Source: Demequina phytophila
Lineage (GTDB): Bacteria; Actinomycetota; Actinomycetes; Actinomycetales; Demequinaceae
Assembly (NCBI RefSeq): GCF_000971135.1
Contig: NZ_BBLW01000008.1
Location: 1-64,000, forward strand
Direction of reading: 5' to 3'
Length of the DNA stretch: 64,000 nucleotides
The notes beneath the pieces are model-generated. The model was not told the origin of the DNA, did no database searches, and saw only the letters and a list, made by a program, of their open reading frames with translations. The translations under genes were made by a program, and so were the position numbers. This document shows, in pieces, positions 8,959-19,038 of the stretch. Numbering within the stretch: position 1 is the first letter of the stretch; every line of letters starts with the position of its first letter.

Positions 8959-9774
8959 TCAGGCCTTCGGGGACGTGCCGAACGCCTCGAGCGCCTCGAG
9001 CGCCTCGTCCGCCGCGCGGCGCACGTCCGGGTCCGGATCGTCGTCGCACAGCCGGATCAGGTCACGCCACACGTTGCGGTCGCTCACGGAGCGGTGCATC
9101 TTCGCGAGCAGCTCGTGGCAGCGGGCGAACGTGACGCGCCCCTCGGGCACCTCGTCCGCCGCGAGGCAGCTGAGATGCGGCGCGAGCGCGACGAGCATCT
9201 CCAGGGCCTCGTCGACGCTGTCGGCCTCGCTCGAGGCCGCAGGCGCGACGACACCCGCGACCACCGCATCGGCGACGGGATCGCCCGACGGGACCGGCGC
9301 ATCGTCCCCCGACGCGCTCTCGGGCTCGAACACGAGGTCGGGCACCACCGCGAGCGGGAAGGCCATGGTCGGCAGGGACGGATCCGGGCTCGCGACGGGC
9401 GACGCGGCACGATCCGCGACCACCGGCACCTCGCCGGACTGGCGGGGCAGCTGGATCACCTCGTCGGGCTCGACACGCGGCGGCGCGGCGGGCGAGGCGG
9501 CCGCGAGGCGCATGGGCAGGCCCGCCGAGGTCTGCTCGAACGGGCCCACATGCTGAGGCACCGCGGCGAGCGGCGGCGGAGCGGGCGGCGAGGGATTCGC
9601 CTCCCGATCCTGCTGGCGCACGGACCACGGCCGCGCGTTCCAGTACTCATGCGCACGCGTGCGGCGCGCGCGCCGTCCCACGAACCCGTCGTCACCGGGC
9701 GCGACCGCGCCCGCTGGCGGCGCGGCGGTCCGCATCAGCCCCTCAGCCTCGTTGCCCCCCATGGGACCGACCAT
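8959..9774 (-). CDS. Unknown protein with low-complexity N-terminus and HEAT-like C-terminus
   Basis: About 271 residues and not assigned to a family. The first two thirds are rich in Pro and Ala with no predicted fold. The last 85 residues look helical and contain VWRDLIRLCDDDPDPDVRRAADEALEAL, which resembles a HEAT-repeat unit. No signal peptide or membrane segment is seen. The start is uncertain: ATG at 9774 (MVGPMGG) and 9762 (MGGNEAE) and TTG at 9798 are all possible. The dispersed repeat lies in the disordered part (GDDAPVP, 9298). It sits between the two helicase genes but shares no overlap with either. Confidence 0.6.
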   Translation of the reverse strand: MVGPMGGNEAEGLMRTAAPPAGAVAPGDDGFVGRRARRTRAHEYWNARPWSVRQQDREANPSPPAPPPLAAVPQHVGPFEQTSAGLPMRLAAASPAAPPRVEPDEVIQLPRQSGEVPVVADRAASPVASPDPSLPTMAFPLAVVPDLVFEPESASGDDAPVPSGDPVADAVVAGVVAPAASSEADSVDEALEMLVALAPHLSCLAADEVPEGRVTFARCHELLAKMHRSVSDRNVWRDLIRLCDDDPDPDVRRAADEALEALEAFGTSPKA

Positions 9775-9831
9775 AGGACGGACCGCCTCAGGGCACAACC
9801 CCTGCGACGCTACCTAGCAGGGATATCACCG

Positions 9832-11343
9832 TTATCGTGCGCGGCGGCGGCGCGACACGCCGGAACCTCCGCGCGAGGAGAACGCCGCGGCGCCTCCGGT
9901 GCTCCCGGCTGACGCGGCATGACCGGTCGAGCCGCCGCGCGTGGCGGGGCGCTGGGCACGCTGCTGCGAGCCGCCCGTCGAGGCGCCGGCCCCGGACGAG
10001 GCACCCGCACCACCGCGGCCACGACCACGACGACGACCGCCGCCGCGTGCCTGGTCGCCCGAGCCCGAGCCCGCACCCGAGCCCGCACCGGTACGCGAAC
10101 CCGCGCCGTTCCGCGGCGCCTTGGAGCGCTGCGCGGGCTGCGGCACCGGGCCCGCGGCGGTCGGCGCGACGAACGCGGCGACCTCGCCCACCAGGCGCGT
10201 CACCTGCGACGACGTCGCGCTGACCTCCTGCGGCTTGACGGTGATGTTGGCCTTGCGCAGCAGCTGCTGGGTCTCGCGGCGCTGCTCGGGCATCACGACG
10301 GTCACCACGTCGCCCGCGGAGCCCGCGCGCGCGGTGCGGCCGGACCGGTGGAGGTACGCCTTGTGCTCGGCCGGCGGGTCCACGTGGACCACCAGCTCGA
10401 CGCCGTCGACGTGGACGCCGCGCGCCGCGACGTCGGTGGCGACCAGCACGCGGACGGTGTCGCCCGCGAAGGCCGCGAGGTTGCGGTCGCGCGCGTTCTG
10501 CGACAGGTTGCCGTGCAGGTCGACCGCGGGGATCCCGGCGGCGGTGAGCTGCTTCGCGAGCTTCTTCGCCTGGTGCTTGGTGCGCGTGAACAGGATGCGG
10601 CGGGACGTGCCCGACGCGAGCGTGTGGATGAGGTCGCGCTTGGCGTCCGCGCCCGCGACGTGGAACACGTGGTGGGTCATAGCCTCGACGGGGCTGTCCG
10701 CGGAGTCGACCGCGTGCGTGACGGGGTCGGACAGGAACCGCTTGACCAGCTTGTCCACGCCGTTGTCCAGCGTCGCGGAGAACAGCAGGCGCTGGCCACG
10801 CTGCGGTGTCTTGGACATGATCCGGGTGACGCCGGGCAGGAAGCCCAGGTCTGCCATGTGGTCGGCCTCGTCGAGCACGGTGACCTCGACGGCGTCGAGC
10901 GACACGTGGCCCTGGCCCATGAGGTCCTCGAGGCGGCCGGGGCAGGCGACCACGATCTCGACGCCGGCGCGCAGGGCGCGCTCCTGACGCTGCTGGCTCA
11001 CGCCGCCGAAGATGGTGGTGGTGCGCATGCCGAACGCCTCCGCAAGCGGGGCGATGACGGCGTCGATCTGGGTGGCGAGCTCGCGGGTGGGCGCCAGGAT
11101 GAGGGCGCGGGGGCGGCCCGGCTTGGCGCGGCCGCCGCGGGCGCCGAGGCGCGCGGCGGTGGGCAGCGAGAACGCGAGGGTCTTGCCGGAGCCGGTGCGG
11201 CCGCGGCCCAGCACGTCGCGTCCGGCGAGCGTGTCGGGGAGCGTGCCCACCTGGATGGGGAACGCGTGGGTCTTGCCCTCGCGCTCGAGGACGTCCGTCA
11301 GCTGGACGGGCACGCCGAGCTCGGCGAAGGTGGTGGAGGACAT
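9832..11343 (-). CDS. DEAD-box ATP-dependent RNA helicase
   Basis: A 503-residue SF2 RNA helicase. Q motif FAELGVPVQLTDVLEREGKTHAFPIQ, Walker A GRTGSGKT at 48-55, PTRELATQ, the DEAD box in VLDEADHMADLG, SAT in LFSATLD, and the C-terminal motifs FTRTKHQAKKLAKQL, ATDVAARGVHVDGVE and HRSGRTARAG are all present. After about residue 385 comes a long Gly/Arg/Ser-rich tail (RGGGRRRGRGRGG and GAGSGAGSGSG), typical of RNA-binding tails in RhlE/DeaD-type enzymes. Expected roles are ribosome assembly or mRNA turnover at low temperature. The leader of about 200 nt upstream of the ATG includes one copy of the dispersed repeat at 11365. Confidence 0.94.
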   Translation of the reverse strand: MSSTTFAELGVPVQLTDVLEREGKTHAFPIQVGTLPDTLAGRDVLGRGRTGSGKTLAFSLPTAARLGARGGRAKPGRPRALILAPTRELATQIDAVIAPLAEAFGMRTTTIFGGVSQQRQERALRAGVEIVVACPGRLEDLMGQGHVSLDAVEVTVLDEADHMADLGFLPGVTRIMSKTPQRGQRLLFSATLDNGVDKLVKRFLSDPVTHAVDSADSPVEAMTHHVFHVAGADAKRDLIHTLASGTSRRILFTRTKHQAKKLAKQLTAAGIPAVDLHGNLSQNARDRNLAAFAGDTVRVLVATDVAARGVHVDGVELVVHVDPPAEHKAYLHRSGRTARAGSAGDVVTVVMPEQRRETQQLLRKANITVKPQEVSATSSQVTRLVGEVAAFVAPTAAGPVPQPAQRSKAPRNGAGSRTGAGSGAGSGSGDQARGGGRRRGRGRGGAGASSGAGASTGGSQQRAQRPATRGGSTGHAASAGSTGGAAAFSSRGGSGVSRRRRAR

Positions 11344-11575
11344 TCAGGTGCCTTTCGGGCAGGGGACGATGCGCACGTCGCCCGGGCGGGCGAGCGCACC
11401 TTCTTTGGTGGCGAAGGCGGAGGTGTCCGCTCTCGTTCGCCGAAGAGAATTTCTACGAGCCGCGCAGCCGGGATCCCCGGGCGCTGGCGAGAAGTGGAAG
11501 CAATCCGCGACGCAGGAGGGCCGTCATCGACCCTGCAAGTACCCCCAAGGGTAGCAGGCGCGGCAGAATCGCCTC

Positions 11576-12271
11576 ATGACGGCGATCCCTGAGGGCGCCC
11601 GCGGCGAGCACCGCTGGCCGGCGGTCGCCGCGCTGCTGGTCGCCTTGGCCCTCTACCTGGCGCTGCCGTCGACGTTCCTGCCGACGCTGCGCTACGCGGT
11701 CGTGGGGATCGGGCTGCTGCTCCTCGTCCCCCTCCTGGTGGTCAACCCGGTGCGCATGCATCGGCAGACCGCGTGGACGCGCGGGATCTCCGTCGCCCAG
11801 GCGCTGCTGCTCGCCGCCGCGAACCAGGTGATGCTGGTCGAGCTGATCCTGTCCCTGGTCGAGCCCACCACCGGGTCGGGCACCCGTCTGCTCCTGTCCG
11901 CCGCGCAGGTGTGGCTCACCAACGTCATCGCGTTCGCCCTGGTGCTGTGGGAGCTCGATCGCGGCGGGCCGGTCGTGCGCCGCGCGCTCGACCGCGCCGA
12001 CCTGCCGCCCGCGGACATCCGCTTCGCGCAGGACGAGGACCACGACGCGATCGAGGAGGTCGCGGCCGCCTCCTCGCGCCTCGCCGGCTGGCGGCCCAGG
12101 TTCGGCGACTACCTCTACTCGTCGCTGTCGAACTCGATGGCGTTCTCCGCCTCCGACTCGATCCCGCTGTCGGTGCGCGCCAAGGCGCTGATGGGGCTGC
12201 AGGCGTTCTCGGGGTTCGTGCTGCTGGCGCTCGTGATCGCGCGCGCGGTGTCGCTCTTCAACCAGGGATGA
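11576..12271 (+). CDS. Four-helix integral membrane protein, unknown function
   Basis: A 231-residue membrane protein with hydrophobic segments at about residues 15-58, 72-95, 103-125 and 208-226. After the third segment is a cytoplasmic loop rich in acidic residues, followed by FGDYLYSSLSNSMAFSASD before the last helix. The layout and the YSSLSNSMAFSASD stretch resemble DUF1345-type membrane proteins, but I treat the function as unknown. A CAGAAT hexamer lies 6 nt before the ATG and there is no Shine-Dalgarno site, so it may be leaderless. It converges on the following response regulator gene with only 7 bp between stops. Confidence 0.8.
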   Translation: MTAIPEGARGEHRWPAVAALLVALALYLALPSTFLPTLRYAVVGIGLLLLVPLLVVNPVRMHRQTAWTRGISVAQALLLAAANQVMLVELILSLVEPTTGSGTRLLLSAAQVWLTNVIAFALVLWELDRGGPVVRRALDRADLPPADIRFAQDEDHDAIEEVAAASSRLAGWRPRFGDYLYSSLSNSMAFSASDSIPLSVRAKALMGLQAFSGFVLLALVIARAVSLFNQG

Positions 12272-12278
12272 GCGCCGG

Positions 12279-12929
12279 TCAGACGATTCGGCGCTGCGCC
12301 GCCCAATGCGCGAGCTCGTGCCGGTTGGACAGCTGCAGCTTGTGCAGCACCTTGCCCACGTGCGTCTCCACAGTCTTGATGGAGATGAAAAGCTTCTCCC
12401 CCACCTCGCGGTACGTGTAGCCGCGCGCGATGAGCCGCATCACCTCCTGCTCGCGCTCGGTGAGCTTGTCGAGGTCCTCATCCGCCGCGGCCACCTCGCC
12501 GCCCGCCGCGCCGAACGCGTCGAGCACGAACCCGGCCAGCCTCGGCGAGAACACCGCGTCCCCGGTGGCGACGCGGCGCACCGCATCCGACAGGTCTGGC
12601 CCGGAGATCGACTTGGTGACGTAGCCGCGCGCGCCGGCCCGGACCGTCGCGACCACGTCCTCGGCGGAGTCGGATACGGACAGCGCGAGCACCTTGGGCG
12701 CGCCGGGATGGTGCAGCACCTCCGCGAGCACGTCGAGCGCACCTCCTCCGGTGCCGCCGGGAAGGTGCACGTCGAGGATCACCACCTGGGGCGCCTTGGC
12801 ACGGATCTCCGCGACGGCGGACTCGACGTCGCGCGCCTCCCCGATCACGGAGATGTCGGGCTCCAGGCTCTCGCGAACCCCCACTCGGATGACGTCGTGG
12901 TCGTCCACGATCACCACGGACACGGTCAT
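12279..12929 (-). CDS. LuxR/NarL-family response regulator
   Basis: A 216-residue response regulator. The receiver domain has acidic residues D9-D10, phospho-acceptor D53 in VILDVHLPGG, and a switch Ser in LALSVSDSAEDV. The C-terminal LuxR helix-turn-helix reads LTEREQEVMRLIARGYTYREVGEKLFISIKTVETHVGKVL. Its ATG overlaps the kinase stop by 4 bp (ATGA). The kinase partner and the divergently encoded PspC-domain protein suggest control of an envelope-stress response; that is inference from gene order. It is similar in layout to the pair at 64-2054 but clearly a different paralogue. Confidence 0.95.
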   Translation of the reverse strand: MTVSVVIVDDHDVIRVGVRESLEPDISVIGEARDVESAVAEIRAKAPQVVILDVHLPGGTGGGALDVLAEVLHHPGAPKVLALSVSDSAEDVVATVRAGARGYVTKSISGPDLSDAVRRVATGDAVFSPRLAGFVLDAFGAAGGEVAAADEDLDKLTEREQEVMRLIARGYTYREVGEKLFISIKTVETHVGKVLHKLQLSNRHELAHWAAQRRIV

Positions 12930-13945
12930 GGCTGCTCCTCCCGGGGCATGGTGATGGCGACCTCGGTGCGGCCGCCGGGCGCGGAGGCGACCTCGGCGGT
13001 GCCGCCGTGACGGGCCACGCGCCCGATGATCGAATCGCGGATCCCCAGGCGGCCCGCGGGCACCGCCGCGAGGTCGAAGCCGGGCCCGCCGTCGCGGATG
13101 AAGACCTCGAGGCCCGCGGCGGTCACCTCGGCGTAGACCGAGTACGGTCCGCGAGCGTGGCGCGCCGCGTTGAGGACGGCCTCGCGCACCGCGCGCACGG
13201 CGGCGGCCAGGCCGGGCGTGGTGGGCGCGTCGCCCACGGTCACCACCTCGACCTCGACGGCGTGAGCATCCTCGACCTCGGCCACCACGGTCGCGAGCGC
13301 CGTGGCCACCGACTCGTCGGTGGTGCGCCGGTCCTGGTAGAGGTAGGCGCGCAGGTCGCGCTCCTGGGCCCGCGCGAGGCGCGACACCGCGGCCGGGTCG
13401 TCCGCCTTCGCGCGGATGAGCGTGAGGGTCTGCAGCACGGAGTCGTGCAGGTGCGCGGCGATCTCCGCGCGCTCGAACTCCCGCACGCGGCGCTCGCGCT
13501 CCACGCCCACCTGGCGCAGCAGCCTCAGCCACCACGGAGCGAGCACCAGTGCGAGCGCGGTGATCACCACGATCGGCACCACCACGGCACGCACCACCGG
13601 GTTCCATCCGCCGGTCCCCATCGCGAACCAGCCGAGCGCGCCCAGCGCGAGCGCCACACCCGCCACCGCCCGCAGCCACGCGTCGCGCGAGAACAGCCCG
13701 CCCACGTCAGGCCGCCGCGCGTCGAGCTGCACCGCGTTCTCGAGCGGGCTCCACACCAGCACCACGGCGACCACGAACAGCAGCAGCGGCATCAGCCACC
13801 AGGCCAGATGCGCCCACTCGTACTTCTTCACCAGCAGCGCCGCCGCGATGCCCAGCAGCACCAGGCCCACCGTGGCGCGCCACCACTGCACGGCCGGGGA
13901 GCGACGCTCCAGCGGCCGCGCCAGGCGGGTCGCGGGGGCGGTCAT
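12926..13945 (-). CDS. Sensor histidine kinase paired with PspC locus
   Basis: A 339-residue kinase. Four hydrophobic helices lie at about residues 25-40, 48-68, 92-110 and 118-140. The HisKA_3-like helix has H167 in AEIAAHLHDSVLQTLTLI, and the ATPase domain has REAVLNAARHA and DGGPGFDLAAVPAGRLGIRDSI. In many actinobacteria the kinase of this type carries a PspC domain at its N-terminus. Here that domain is absent and is encoded instead by the divergent gene at 14100. The start chosen gives the first helix a short basic leader. It is translationally coupled to its response regulator. Confidence 0.93.
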   Translation of the reverse strand: MTAPATRLARPLERRSPAVQWWRATVGLVLLGIAAALLVKKYEWAHLAWWLMPLLLFVVAVVLVWSPLENAVQLDARRPDVGGLFSRDAWLRAVAGVALALGALGWFAMGTGGWNPVVRAVVVPIVVITALALVLAPWWLRLLRQVGVERERRVREFERAEIAAHLHDSVLQTLTLIRAKADDPAAVSRLARAQERDLRAYLYQDRRTTDESVATALATVVAEVEDAHAVEVEVVTVGDAPTTPGLAAAVRAVREAVLNAARHARGPYSVYAEVTAAGLEVFIRDGGPGFDLAAVPAGRLGIRDSIIGRVARHGGTAEVASAPGGRTEVAITMPREEQP

Positions 13946-14099
13946 GGCACCACCTTCGCACAGCGGCCGGCCCTCGCTCGTCGGCCACCGGGACGATGCG
14001 CGGCGCACCCCAGGATCAGGGTGCGAATCAGGGTGCTCCCTCATAGCGGGCCCGCGCACCGCGGCGCGAGACTCGAGGAAGATCCACAAGGAGAGACCC

Positions 14100-15710
14100 A
14101 TGACTCAACCGCAGACCCCTCCCGCCGAGGCAGGGTTCTTCGCCACCATCCGCGGATGGGGCATCACCCGCAGCGATGCCCGCGTGTTCAGCGGCGTCGC
14201 CGGCGGCATCGCCGAGCGCCTGAACTGGTCGCGTGCCTGGACCCGTGTGGGCCTCGTGGTGCTCGCAGTTTTCCTCAACGGGGTGGTGCTGCTCGCGTAT
14301 GCCGCCGCGTGGGCGCTGCTGCCCGACCGCCAGGGCAGGATCGTCGTCCAGGACTTCGGGCGCGGGGTGCCCAACGTGGGCGCGCTCGTGGGCATCGGCA
14401 TCATCGCGATCCTCGGGCTGATCGGCCTGGGGGACACCGGCGGCCCGTTCCGGTTCGACACCGCCAACTGGCCGTGGAACGCGGTGGACAGCGGTCCCGC
14501 GCACGGGCTCCTCACCGCGTTCGCCGTGATGCTCGCGGTCGTGGTCCCCCTCGCCGTGATCGGCGGCGTCATCTTCTTCATCGTCATGATGGCGCGCCGC
14601 AACCGCGAGCGCGGCGAGCAGCCCCCGGGCACGCCGCCCGTGTACGCGGTGCCGCCGGCGTGGGCCGCCGACCGCCGTGCCCAGCGCGACGCCTACCGCG
14701 CCGCCCGCCACGAGCAGCGTGCGCAGGAGCGCGCGAGCGCCGCCGCCTACGCCGCGACCGCGGTCGACGAGGCCGTCACGGCCGCCAACGCCGCCGCGGA
14801 GCAGGCGGCCGCCACGGCTTCCACCGCGTACGCGGCGTCCAGCTACGGCACCCCTCCCCCCGCATACGCGCCGGCCGCCGCCCAGCCCGCCCCGGCATCG
14901 TCCCCCGCCCATCACGGCACCCCGTACGCCGCCCGCCCGCCGCGCGCGCCGCGGGTGCCGGGCCCCGGCGCACCCTTCTACCTGCTCACGCTCGCGTGGC
15001 TGGTGATCTCCGGCGCCGGGATCGTGTGGGCGGACTGGCAGGAGCTCCTCGCCGTGCACCCCGTGATCGCGTGGGGCCCGCTGTTCCTCACCGGCCTGGG
15101 CGTCATCCTCGTGCTGGTCGCGGCGACGGGCCGCCGCATGGGCTTCCTCGCGTTCCTGTCCGCGGTGGGACTCATCCCCGCGGCGATCCTCATCGCGAAC
15201 GCGGACGACTTCCGCGACGGCTGGGCCGACCAGTACCTGCCCGAGATCCAGGTCGACGGCTTCGGCAGCGGCCCGCAGGAGGCGACCGGCGACGCGGTCA
15301 CCGAGGTCGAGCCCGACCCGATCGACACGTTCGACGCGCTGTCCGCGTTCGACGGCGACTACGCGACCATCTCGCTGCCGTCGGGCTGCTACGCCACCGA
15401 GGACGTCCCGTCCTCAGCCGGCGAGTCCCGCGGCCTGGTGAGCATCGACCCGAAGGACCCGGGCGCGGAGACGCTCACGGCGGCGTTCACGACCGTCCGC
15501 ATGGCCGCGGACACGTCCTTCACGCTCACCACGAAGGGCGGCGCCTCGGCGACCGTCTACTGGCCCGACCGGGAGGTCGCGTGCGACCTGTGGGACGGCA
15601 CCGGCGTCTCGCTGTCGAACCCGGGCGCGACCGACGCCGCACTGACCGCCGATCCGTTCGACGGCTACGCGACCATCATCATCGAGGAGTCCGAGGAGGT
15701 GGCGCGATGA
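14100..15710 (+). CDS. PspC-domain membrane protein
   Basis: A 536-residue protein. Residues about 15-75 form a PspC domain (RSDARVFSGVAGGIAERLNWSRAWTRVGLVVLAVFLNGVVLLAYAAAWALLPD), the envelope-stress module of the phage-shock family. More membrane helices follow at about 95-115 and 140-165. A long Ala/Tyr/Arg-rich cytoplasmic linker with coiled-coil character spans about 185-290. Three further helices then lead to an extracytoplasmic C-terminal domain of about 150 residues. That last domain is largely beta-like and contains a possible disulfide pair. An AAGGAGA ribosome site precedes the ATG. The gene is divergent from a two-component system and overlaps the next gene by 4 bp. Confidence 0.88.
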   Translation: MTQPQTPPAEAGFFATIRGWGITRSDARVFSGVAGGIAERLNWSRAWTRVGLVVLAVFLNGVVLLAYAAAWALLPDRQGRIVVQDFGRGVPNVGALVGIGIIAILGLIGLGDTGGPFRFDTANWPWNAVDSGPAHGLLTAFAVMLAVVVPLAVIGGVIFFIVMMARRNRERGEQPPGTPPVYAVPPAWAADRRAQRDAYRAARHEQRAQERASAAAYAATAVDEAVTAANAAAEQAAATASTAYAASSYGTPPPAYAPAAAQPAPASSPAHHGTPYAARPPRAPRVPGPGAPFYLLTLAWLVISGAGIVWADWQELLAVHPVIAWGPLFLTGLGVILVLVAATGRRMGFLAFLSAVGLIPAAILIANADDFRDGWADQYLPEIQVDGFGSGPQEATGDAVTEVEPDPIDTFDALSAFDGDYATISLPSGCYATEDVPSSAGESRGLVSIDPKDPGAETLTAAFTTVRMAADTSFTLTTKGGASATVYWPDREVACDLWDGTGVSLSNPGATDAALTADPFDGYATIIIEESEEVAR

Positions 15711-16219
15711 GCGCCGAGATCCGTCCCCGCCGTGGCGCCGCCGAGCGCGTCACCGGCGTCATCTGGGGGGCCATCGTGGCCGCGGCCGGCGCGTTCACCA
15801 TCGCCGCGCTGTCCGGCTACGACGTGGACCTCGAGGTCCTCGCGATCGTCGCGCTGGTGGTGCTGGGCGGCTGGCTGCTCGCCTCCGCGCTCGCCGCCGC
15901 GTCCCGGCAGTCGCGCCAGGAGCGGGCCGCCGTCGCGAGCACCTCCCGCACCGCGGGGGACGATGCGCGGGTCGCCGCGGTCGACGAGGTCGGGGCCCCC
16001 GAGGGCTCCGCCCCGTCGGGTGGTTCCGCCGCCCCGCTCGCCCCCACCGCCGAGATGCCCGCTCCCCGCTCGCAGACGGACGGTCACACGTGGGCCGAGC
16101 CCGCGCAGCGGTGGGACGAGACCGCGGACACCGAGGTCATCGAGGCGGAGGCCACCGCACCGGTGTCCGACACCCCCGATCCCGAACCCGCCGACGGCGA
16201 GCGCAGGACGGATCAGTAG
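15707..16219 (+). CDS. Two-helix membrane protein, unknown function
   Basis: A 170-residue protein coupled to the PspC gene by an ATGA overlap. Two membrane helices lie at about residues 17-35 and 43-62. A long acidic, Pro-rich and probably disordered cytoplasmic tail follows. The tail contains one copy of the dispersed repeat, read as GDDARVAA (15959). I know no function. Position and topology suggest an accessory subunit of the PspC envelope-stress system. The stop is followed by the GCATGC palindrome cluster. Confidence 0.8.
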   Translation: MSAEIRPRRGAAERVTGVIWGAIVAAAGAFTIAALSGYDVDLEVLAIVALVVLGGWLLASALAAASRQSRQERAAVASTSRTAGDDARVAAVDEVGAPEGSAPSGGSAAPLAPTAEMPAPRSQTDGHTWAEPAQRWDETADTEVIEAEATAPVSDTPDPEPADGERRTDQ

Positions 16220-16223
16220 CGCG

Positions 16224-16290
16224 TCCTGCATGCAGGAGACATCTCTCCTGCATGCAGGACCGCATGCGGATCGGTCCTGCATGCAGGACC
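16224..16290. repeat. Cluster of three TCCTGCATGCAGGA palindromes
   Basis: Perfect 14-bp palindromes centred on GCATGC occur at 16224-16237, 16246-16259 and 16275-16288. The last extends to an 18-bp palindrome at 16273-16290. A shorter CGCATGCG lies at 16261-16268. Spacing is irregular, so this is not a CRISPR. The cluster lies between convergent genes, beside the guaA terminator. A related cluster is at 40275-40366. Confidence 0.85.
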
Positions 16291-16320
16291 CGCACCAGCC
16301 GGCCCGGCACCCCCGAGCAA

Positions 16321-16358
16321 CGGACGAGGCCCCGAGCATCAGCTCGGGGCCTCGTCCG
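16321..16358. terminator. Terminator hairpin for guaA
   Basis: A perfect 16-bp GC-rich stem (16321-16336 with 16343-16358) with a 6-nt loop, immediately beyond the guaA stop and between convergent transcription units. On the guaA strand it is followed by only a short TTG, so it is a strong hairpin without a real U-tract. Confidence 0.8.
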
Positions 16359-16362
16359 TTCA

Positions 16363-17932
<1,570 letters not shown>

Positions 17933-17936
<4 letters not shown>

Positions 17937-18280
17937 TTGGCCTCCTCCAGTTGGGCCGAGACCTCCGCGTGCACGCGGCGCTCGGCGAAGAACGACAGCA
18001 GGGGGACCACGCCGCCGGCGGCCATGTAGACCAGGCGCCCGAGGTCCCACTTCATGAGCATCCACAGCTGGGTGACCGTGGCGAGGTAGACGATGAACAC
18101 CCACCCGTGCAGGATCGCGATGGGCCCGAGGATCGGGTCGAGCGTCTCCTTGAGATCCTCGAGGCCCGGGATGTACCTGATCAGGCCCACGAACACGATC
18201 ATCAGCAGCGTTCCGGTGACGAACGCCATGACGCGGTATCGCTGCAGCGCGCCGGGGATCTTGCTGGAAGCGTCGCTCAC
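17933..18280 (-). CDS. DUF3817 membrane protein
   Basis: A 115-residue protein with three membrane helices at about residues 18-36, 50-72 and 82-100. It shows the DUF3817 pattern [26 protein letters not shown] and [21 protein letters not shown]. The family is common in actinobacteria, often beside guaA; its function is unknown. The GTG start overlaps the SURF1 stop by 4 bp, and its own stop overlaps the guaA start by 4 bp, so expression is tightly coupled to both. Confidence 0.88.
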
Positions 18281-19038
18281 GCGCCGTCCTCTCGGGTTGG
18301 GGGAACGCGTCCATTGTCCCGTATCCAGCGCACGGTGATGAACAGCGCGAACGCCCCGAACAGCCACCACTCGAGCGCGTACGCGGCGGACCGGAAGTTG
18401 AGCTCCGTGGTCGGCGGCAGCGGCTCGAGCGCGGTCCACGTCTCGGTGCCGTCGTAGGACACCAGCAGCGCGCTGTAGAGCGGCGCGGGCCAGGTCTGCG
18501 CGAGCTCCGAGGTGGCCATCGCGGAGGACCAGAAGGTGCCCTCGGCCGGGTCGGTCGTCGGGGTGGACGATGCGGCGGACGCCTCGGGCGCCCGGAGATA
18601 GCCCTCGATGGTCGCCTGGGTTCCCGGGGCATCGTCGACCCCCGCGACGTCGCCCTCGGGGCGCCAGCCGACGACGACGGCGAGGGTCGCGTCCTCGCCG
18701 GTGCCGGTCTGATCCGCGGGGACGGTGAGCGGGCGCACCAGCATCTCCGCGGCCGCGCCATCGACCTCGCGGCCGGTGACCACGGCGGCGTCCTCGTCCG
18801 CCCAGGTGCCCGTCACGGTGACCTGGCGGCCGTACGCGAGGCCTGCCGACTCCGCGGGCAGCAGCACCTCGGCGAGCGGGACCGCGGGTTCCGGCTGGAC
18901 GGTGCGACCGGTGGTGGACGCGCGGGTCCACTGCCACCAGCCGAGCGCGCCGCAGACGCCCACCGCGAGCAGCGCGATGAGCACGGCGGAGATCACGCGG
19001 CCCCAGAGGATGGCGCCGCGGTCGGTGGCCGCCGTCAC
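18277..19038 (-). CDS. SURF1-family membrane protein
   Basis: A 253-residue protein with one membrane helix near the N-terminus (about 12-37, ending [11 protein letters not shown]) and one near the C-terminus (about 222-240, [22 protein letters not shown]). The periplasmic domain between them has the SURF1 motifs [19 protein letters not shown] and the C-terminal [16 protein letters not shown]1 proteins assist cytochrome c oxidase assembly, but no oxidase genes are nearby. A loop in the middle contains the dispersed repeat, read as AASSTPTT (18566). GTGA overlaps couple it to both neighbours. Confidence 0.9.
   Translation of the reverse strand: MTAATDRGAILWGRVISAVLIALLAVGVCGALGWWQWTRASTTGRTVQPEPAVPLAEVLLPAESAGLAYGRQVTVTGTWADEDAAVVTGREVDGAAAEMLVRPLTVPADQTGTGEDATLAVVVGWRPEGDVAGVDDAPGTQATIEGYLRAPEASAASSTPTTDPAEGTFWSSAMATSELAQTWPAPLYSALLVSYDGTETWTALEPLPPTTELNFRSAAYALEWWLFGAFALFITVRWIRDNGRVPPTREDGA

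Noticed and set aside
16224-16290. CRISPR array suggested by repeated TCCTGCATGCAGGA
   Set aside because: Repeats are short palindromes with spacers of 8 and 15 nt, not regular 30-40 nt spacers, and there are no cas genes nearby.
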